Shown one piece after another: positions 57,901 to 64,000 of a stretch of DNA of 64,000 bases. Numbering within the stretch: position 1 is the first letter of the stretch; the number at the start of each line of letters is the position of its first letter. Under the pieces are notes generated by a model. It was not told the DNA's origin. It worked only from the letters and a program-made list of their open reading frames with translations, and did not search any database. The stretch is from Bimuria novae-zelandiae CBS 107.79 (Eukaryota; Ascomycota; Dothideomycetes; Pleosporales; Didymosphaeriaceae): positions 14,665 through 78,664 of the forward strand of contig ML976713.1 of the NCBI GenBank assembly GCA_010015655.1, read 5' to 3'. Both the position numbers and the translations under genes were made by a program.

Positions 57901-60500
57901 TTATAAATAGCTAAATAAAGCTATAATTAAAAATTAGTACCTGCTACCTTTAATTACGGAGCTAATAAATAGACTCTAGGGAGTTGAATAGTTTATAAAA
58001 TTTAATATACGTAATAGATATTACCAAATACGAATAGCTAAAAGACAGTAGTAGAAAACCGCGTTTAGGACATAATATACCCTTTACAAGTACTAAATAA
58101 TACCCTTTAGGCTAAGAAACGCGCCTGCGACATTTTAGACGATAATTAATAAAGTACTATATAAATATCTAGATATATTCTATATAGCTTACCTTAACAA
58201 CGTACTTATCTAATCTACTAGGACACTTAAGGAGCATACAGAACATGTAAAAAAAAGTACTTATAAAAATAAAAGAGTACTAATTACTCCTTTATTTAGA
58301 AAAATACAAATTCTACGTTATAAAAATAGAGTACCTAGGATTTATCATCTCACGGGAAGGTGTGACTATAGACCTTAAAAAAATTACTACTATATAGAAA
58401 TAGCTAAACCCTAAGTTAGTAAAAGACATTTAGTCCTTCCTAGAGTTTACCAACTTGTATTAGAAGTTTATTAAGAACTACTCTAAGACTATAGCACTAA
58501 TAACGGAACTTAAAAAAAAGATAAGTAAATAGGCTTTAAGGAAAAAGTTAAAGAAGCTTTTAAGAAGTTAAAAACGCTCTTCTTATAAGCACTACTATTA
58601 TATATACAAGATCTAAGAAGACCTATAAGGATAGAAATAAACGCATTAAATTGCGCACTAGAAGTAATACTCTTATAATAGTATAAAGATAAGAAATAGA
58701 GACTAGTGTTTTTCTATTTAAGACAGTTTTTAGGAGCAGATCTTAACTATAATATTTATAATAAGGAACTACTTTGGTTAGTAAACGCCTTTAAATAATA
58801 AGAAGCTTAACTTACTAGAGCACGCTGTAAAATAGAGGTATAAATAGACTACTAAAACCTTACTAGCTTTATAATAACTAAGAAGCTTAACTAACGACAA
58901 GTATAATAAGCTAAATTCTTAGTAAATTCTAACTTTATAGTATACTATTAACTAGGAACGCTTAATGGCACAGCAGACGCCTTAAGTAAAAAATCAAACT
59001 TTACTAAGAATAAACTAGAACTATATAATATAGTATTACAGGCAAGAAATAATAGAAATATTAAATATAATTAATTAATAATTAAGGTCCGCGCTGCTAG
59101 TCTGCATTACATACGGCTAGAGGTATACGACTTTTAGGGCTACAGTTAACTCACTACGAAACAACGTGAGGAATACGACCTGCTCTAGAACGGGATCGAC
59201 GAAACACGACGAGATCACAGAAATAGACTTATTATAAGACTAGAGTATAAAGAAACCCTAATCTAAAGGCTACACGAGCTTAGAGAATAGGGATACCTAA
59301 ATATTAAAGAAACAACGCGTTAAATCGCGAACAAATATACTATTCCTATACTTAAGTAGATAGTAATTAAAGTTATAAGTAACTATTTAGCATGTTATAA
59401 AAATAAGATAAAGAACTATAAGCCTTATAAACTATTATAACTACTATAAGTAGCTAAACGACTATAGTAAAATGTAATAATAGACTTTATAGTAAAGCTC
59501 CCGAGATCGCTATAGCTAGGAACGAAATAAATATATAATACTATTATAGTAATAGTAAACTGCTTAACTAAAATAGTCAAGCTTAGACTTATAAAAAATT
59601 CCATGACGGCAAAAGAACTAGCTTATAAAGTAAACAACGCAGTATTCGCAGAATATAGACTATAAAAAGAATTTATTATAAATAAAAATAAGCTCCTTAT
59701 GCTAAAGTACTAAAATATATTTATAGCAGCCCTTGATATTAAGAAGAAGCTCTTAATAAGTTTTTATCCTTAGACTAATAAATTAATAGAACGTATAAAT
59801 CACACCTTAGAATAGTACCTACAGTTCTACGTTAATAAACAATAAGATAATTAGGTGGAATTACTACTAATGGCCTAGCTAGTATATAATAGCATAAGGT
59901 TAGGAACAACATAGTATTCCCTACACTATACTAACTACGAATATAAGCTAATCGCTTATCGAGATCTGCAAGATATAGAAAGTATTTCTATAAGAGCCTA
60001 AAATAAGGCTTAAAAGATAAAGGAACTTTATAAAGTCTTAAAAAAATAAATTACTTAAAAAGCTTTTATAATATCTAAAAACGTAAATAAGCAAAGCATT
60101 ACGGGACTAACCCTTAAAAGGGGGGACAAAGTTTTCTTTTTATAAAAAAATTGAAGGATAAAATAATCTAGCAGAAAACTAAATTACCTCTAAGTAGCCC
60201 CTTTTAAGGTACAGGAAACTAAGGGGCTAGTTATAATAAAATTACTTTTACTACTAGGCACGAAGATATATCTTACGTTTTATAAATTATTTTTAAAACT
60301 AGTACTACTAAATGCTTTAGTTAAAATCTAATTAGACTTAGTAGATAATAAATATAAGATTAAGGAAATTAGGGACCTAAGAAGGATTTAAAATTAGTCT
60401 AAATACTTAGTAAAATAAAATAGATAGCTAGAGTAATATAATATTCAAGAATTAAAAGAAAATTTTATAAACTATAAGGAATTAGTAATAAAGTACTACT
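54936..60500 (+). pseudogene. Gypsy-4 Gag-Pol remnant
   Basis: Readable anchors only. RT active site at 58190-58204 is YLNNV in the context LDIFYIAYLNNVLI: both catalytic Asp became Asn. The next conserved block, YLGFIISREG, lies at about 58330. Integrase zinc region near 59260 (RLHELRE*GYLNIKETTR); integrase core near 59480 (DFIVKLP). Chromodomain near 60345-60490 (YKIKEIRDLRRI…KYLVK). A 20-bp minisatellite lies within the frame at 56771-56890. Stops occur every few codons. Diverged from Gypsy-1/2 in gag. Confidence 0.85.
56771..56890 (+). repeat. Minisatellite, 6 x 20 bp
   Basis: Six head-to-tail copies of AAGTAATAGAAGAAGACTAA; the first has CCAA in place of CTAA. The unit is not a multiple of three, so all three frames are read in turn across each 60 bp. 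Confidence 0.97.
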
Positions 60501-60593
60501 AATAACACCCGTAGACGGGAAATTAGCGAGGAGGAAGGAAATATTAAAAAATAAAAAAACATTAAAATTAAATATAAAAGAATTAGCCTATAA

Positions 60594-60794
60594 CTAGCTT
60601 AAGTTAGCCCCTAGTAGTGCGAGTTGCGATAGTTCGCAAGTATTAATAGTAGTTATACCCTTCGGGTCCTCCTTCTCTCTCTGCTTTTCCAAAAGCTCTA
60701 CCGCATCGGCAACACGGAGATCGTGCCAAGCATAACTATGCTCTTTCTCTTTAACCTTAGCAAGTCTATAATAAAGATAAGTAATTATAGACAC
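60594..60794 (-). pseudogene. Antisense charged-helix ORF in Gypsy-4
   Basis: 66 open codons antisense to the element between its chromodomain and 3' LTR, in a region where every other frame is shattered: YYRLAKVKEKEHSYAWHDLR, VADAVELLEKQREKEDPKG. Upstream the same frame continues with RIP-type stops (KEKRNKRLKLLIAKK) to about 60900, before which a Tyr-rich stretch may be a decayed Cys cluster. Position and charge pattern match the antisense ORF of Gypsy-2. GC content is visibly higher than the surroundings. Function unknown. Confidence 0.5.
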
Positions 60795-61230
60795 TAAGTA
60801 AGCTGACTCCTTAGTGGCTAGCGCTTAATATTTCTTAGCTATAAGTAATTTTAGACGCTTATTACGTTTCTCCTTCTAAATACGCTCCTAATTTTTTTTT
60901 AGAAACCTATAGACTATATAGAGTATAAATAGAAATATGACTAGTATACTCCCTAAAAGTAGTACTTATAAAATAACGTAGCTTTATCTTCTAATAACGC
61001 TTATAACTAGATATTATTTTAAGACCCTAAGATTCTACCTTATTCGTACGGGTGCGACGGGTGGCAATAGATAAATAAGGAGCTTTTAGTATAGTTAGCA
61101 AGATAAGGAAAATCTAAAAAAGGCTATAACTTACCTTAAGTAGTAAGGACACGTGCCTTTATAAGAACTAAGACCTATATACTAATAGTATAGTAATATA
61201 ATAAAATAAGGTATTAAAATAATAATTTTA

Positions 61231-61243
61231 AAAGGGGGGATAG
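61231..61243 (+). other. Gypsy-4 polypurine tract
   Basis: AAAGGGGGGATAG directly before the 3' LTR: the plus-strand primer site, which fixes the orientation. Confidence 0.8.
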
Positions 61244-61762
61244 TATTATAATTACAAACTTTATAAAAATAATAGAGCTAGGTAATTGCGCTAAGAGAGT
61301 TATTATTAGTAAAATAATTACGCTAAGAAAATATATAATAGCATAAAGTAGCTCAGGTTAGTAAGTACGTAATAAAGTCCCGCATAAGTAAGAAGTCTTG
61401 TATAAAGGATAGGACTATAATAAGTCCTAGGAACTACCTCTAGGAGAAAGATTTTATTAGGACTATAATAGTAATTTAAATAATAGTAAGGACTAGAATA
61501 AATAATATATAATTTAATAATTTTTTTATACTTCTCCTACTTCTTGTAGTTAACTTAATATACTACGAATATATCTTTTATAATAGAATAGTAAATCTCC
61601 TAGTTAGTTATTCTATAATTTATTATAAAATTAAATTATTCTTCAAACCCCTCTCGTGGCTATTTCCAGCTTTTCGACTACTAAATATCCGTAAGGCACT
61701 CCACCCTTGACCTATCCTCCCCTAACCCGGACCAGACATAGGTACGTAGAGCCATTGTAACA
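61244..61762 (+). repeat. Gypsy-4 3' LTR
   Basis: 519 bp, starting TATTATAATTAC (5' copy TGTTACGATCAC) and ending TTGTAACA. The 5' half is strongly RIPed, the last about 150 bp hardly at all. Confidence 0.92.
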
Positions 61763-61767
61763 AAAAG

Positions 61768-64000
61768 ATCTTGTTATTAGATTTAATTACTTTTACTATA
61801 ATATTATATTATACTTTTATAAATAGTATAAAGGTGCTAAGTAATTTAATAATTAAACGTACTAGGTAATTATCCTTAAAGTAGAAGTCCTATATAAAGC
61901 TAGAGAATTAATTAGTAATTAGTATTTAGCTTTTCTTTTTTGTTAAGCTATCTACTTTATAGTTGTAAAAATTAATTACGACTTGCTTACTAGGGCCTTT
62001 AGTTAGCTCCCTAGCTTACTAGCGTATTTACTATTTTAGTTTTACTTTACTACAGATATTATACTTAATTGTAAAAAGGTCTTTAATCCTTACCCCCTTA
62101 AATTACTATATAAGGTGTTTAAGAGCCTAAGAACCTAAATAGCTTAATTATTAGTGCTAGGTTAATATATTTACCTTTTATAGTCTTTATTTAGTGCGTG
62201 TATTAGTCTTATAGGTGGCATGCGTAGCTTTAGTAGGAGTACTACTTGCTAGTCTTGTTTTATATTCTAACACCTACCATTTATGCAACTCTTAAAGTTC
62301 TACTAGTATAGTATTATCTCTTCTATTTAGAGTTATTAGGTTTATTTTTATATCCTACTAAAGGCCTTGCCTGTAGATTAATCGGAATAATACAAAATTA
62401 TAAAGCAGATTAGGGTAATAGGTAATATTATTTACCTATATTATTTAATTAATACTTATATACTATATATTAAGATTAACGCTCCAGTATCATTTAATTA
62501 ATATTTATGTATTCCTTGCTTATATAAAGTCTCCTGGCGCCGGTGGCTAGTATAAGACAAAGCAATTAATATTATTAAAGATATAGCAGGTTATGCCTAA
62601 ATTAAGTATAGCTAAGCATCGCAACAGGTGTATATTTAGGTTAGTATAGATAGATATGGCTTTGAAGCTTACTAGGATTTTAGTAATCTTACGTTTATTT
62701 AGTTACTTATTATTAACCTTAGTAATTCAAGTTAAAGTAAGAGTATATAATAATTTAATTTTAGGTATTTAAGACCTTCGTCTTTTTAATATTCTTAACT
62801 TTTCTTAGAAGTTAGTATTATGTTCTAGCCTAAGCTTAACTAGTCTTACTATAAGAGGGTTCGCTCTAAACTAGTCTAGCTACTTATCTAGAAAGGTGTA
62901 AAAATAGTCTTAAAAACTATAGCGTAGTTTATAAGTAAAGTAATAATTACTACTAACTATTATTAGCTTAAGGCTCTAAGGCGACTACTTAAATCTGGTA
63001 TATTAATTATTATTTTATTATTTATAATTTTAAGGTCTTCTCTAACTTTTAAATAATATTACTTTATTTATAAGAGAAGCGTCCCTGTCTATAGCTTAGG
63101 TAGATTTACTACTGTTAGCGAGAGATAAACCTATAGTAGTAAAAGCGCCCTTTTAATTGCCCTTAATTAGGTGCTATAAAATTATATAGTCTTAGAAAAG
63201 TTTTATTCTGTGCTTTTACGAGACAGCGACATCCTTGCTTCTATATTACTAGAAGGTCGTTACCTATATAGGTGTAATATAGACAACTGCCTTTATAAAG
63301 TCTTCTTTAATTAAGTCTAGCCTTTAAAGCTCTAGGACTTAATTAGTCTCTACTTTTATAGTTATATAATTATACTTAGATAGTTATATAGCCTTTAATC
63401 TAGCTATTTTTATTAGTTTAAGAGCTTTTTAGTATCTTGCCCTTGCTTGTCGATATTTATCTTAATAGTTAATCCTAACTATAATTATAAAGTTATTAAT
63501 CTATTACTTTATTATTTTTTTTAAAAATATAATAATTATTCTGCAGATGCGCGGAAATGATTAATTAAAAAAAGTAATTACCTTATTAAGGTCTGCCTTT
63601 TCTTCTTAATAGGCTCGATCTATAATCTTGTAGATCTCGAGCTATCCTTTATAATAGTCGCTATTATTCTTGTATGCTTTTACACCTACTAGTAATATAT
63701 AAAATAGTAATATTAGTACGTTATTTAGGTTCGCATGTGTGTAGACAGTGTTTAGCTAGTAGTTACCTATTAACGGGGACACTAGCATCGCAGGTTTTTA
63801 CTTTAGTTTATTTATTCGCACTAGGTTAATAATACTTTAGACTTTTAGGAATTAGTATCTTATTTTAAGCTATTTAAGCTATAGTGTGTAATTTATATAG
63901 TCAGTTAGGATTACTATAGGATCTCTAAGGGTTAATAGGGCCATCGTAATTAGTTAAGACAGTAAGACTCTTAATTATTAAATTAAAGGATAGTTTTTAT
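61768..64000. other. Unclassified RIPed repeat sequence
   Basis: About 2.2 kb of very AT-rich, TpA-rich DNA on the far side of Gypsy-4, running off the window. Its base pattern is that of the RIPed transposons, but no terminal repeat, LTR or domain was recognised. Fragments on the minus strand (IGLSLANSSK, near 63100) are too short to place. Confidence 0.5.

Larger units (their letters stand above)
47678..61762 (+). mobile_element. Gypsy-4: Ty3/Gypsy retrotransposon with a Gypsy element in its 5' LTR
   Basis: The duplication AAAAG flanks it (47673-47677, 61763-61767). The 5' LTR is split into 47678-47964 and 54704-54935 by Gypsy-3; the halves total 519 bp, equal to the intact 3' LTR (61244-61762). 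After the 5' LTR comes CTTTAACTACC, as in Gypsy-1. A purine tract (AAAAGGGGGGATAG) precedes the 3' LTR. Without the insert the element is 7346 bp. Extremely RIPed. Confidence 0.93.

Noticed and set aside
1..64000. CRISPR arrays, tRNA/rRNA genes, telomeric repeats
   Set aside because: No regularly spaced short repeats, tRNA folds or telomere-type arrays were recognised on either strand. The tandem repeats found are a coding repeat, a minisatellite and a microsatellite.

Overview
The window looks like a repeat-rich accessory segment of a filamentous ascomycete (Pezizomycotina) genome. Three things point there: short GT-AG introns of about 43-90 nt, fungal gene families (SNG1/DUF3533, tyrosinase, WSC-domain protein), and the signature of repeat-induced point mutation (RIP). 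In the repeats, CpA has become TpA on both strands, so Gln codons became TAG/TAA and Cys TGT became TAT. No telomere, rRNA, tRNA or CRISPR array was seen. One assembly gap lies at 11148-11377.

Left part, 1-25 kb: a mosaic of host genes and mostly DNA transposons. Host genes are an SNG1-like membrane protein (1945-3309, -), an aldehyde dehydrogenase with one suspect in-frame stop (8406-9980, +), a five-exon secreted tyrosinase (12471-13841, -), a degraded kinesin-light-chain-type TPR fragment (16107-16400, -) and a dead secreted WSC-domain gene with a 4 x 99-bp repeat (19831-22250, -). Between them are an internally deleted pogo/Fot1 element (4024-5481), a RIPed pogo/Fot1 element (5833-7966), a short MITE (14915-15316), a 5'-truncated LINE (16782-17886) and two Tc1-like elements (18098-19811; 23228-24987, the second carrying a solo LTR at 23820-24205). 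The ends of the pogo/Fot1 and Tc1-like elements could be fixed by terminal inverted repeats and TA target duplications.

Right part, 25-64 kb: almost wholly AT-rich nested transposons. A pogo/Fot1 element (25137-41321) is split by a Ty3/Gypsy chromovirus-type element, Gypsy-1 (25330-39403). Gypsy-1 is split in turn by an oppositely oriented relative, Gypsy-2 (27379-34535). After a 530-bp non-RIPed island come another pogo/Fot1 element (41856-43724), a piggyBac-like element (43766-46059) and a Copia remnant (about 46544-47582). Gypsy-4 (47678-61762) follows, its 5' LTR split by Gypsy-3 (47965-54698). The last 2.2 kb is RIPed sequence I could not classify. Target-site duplications were found for all four Gypsy elements, and the two halves of the split Gypsy-4 LTR add up to exactly the length of its intact partner (519 bp).

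The most unusual signal is an antisense ORF between the chromodomain end of pol and the 3' LTR of these Gypsy elements. In Gypsy-2 it encodes a six-cysteine cluster with the spacing of a fungal Zn2Cys6 DNA-binding domain, followed by a charged helical region. Five of the six positions keep their spacing in Gypsy-3, three of those as RIP-type Cys-to-Tyr changes, and three keep it in Gypsy-1. Gypsy-4 has an antisense charged-helix ORF at the same place. This suggests an accessory regulator carried by a fungal retrotransposon lineage.
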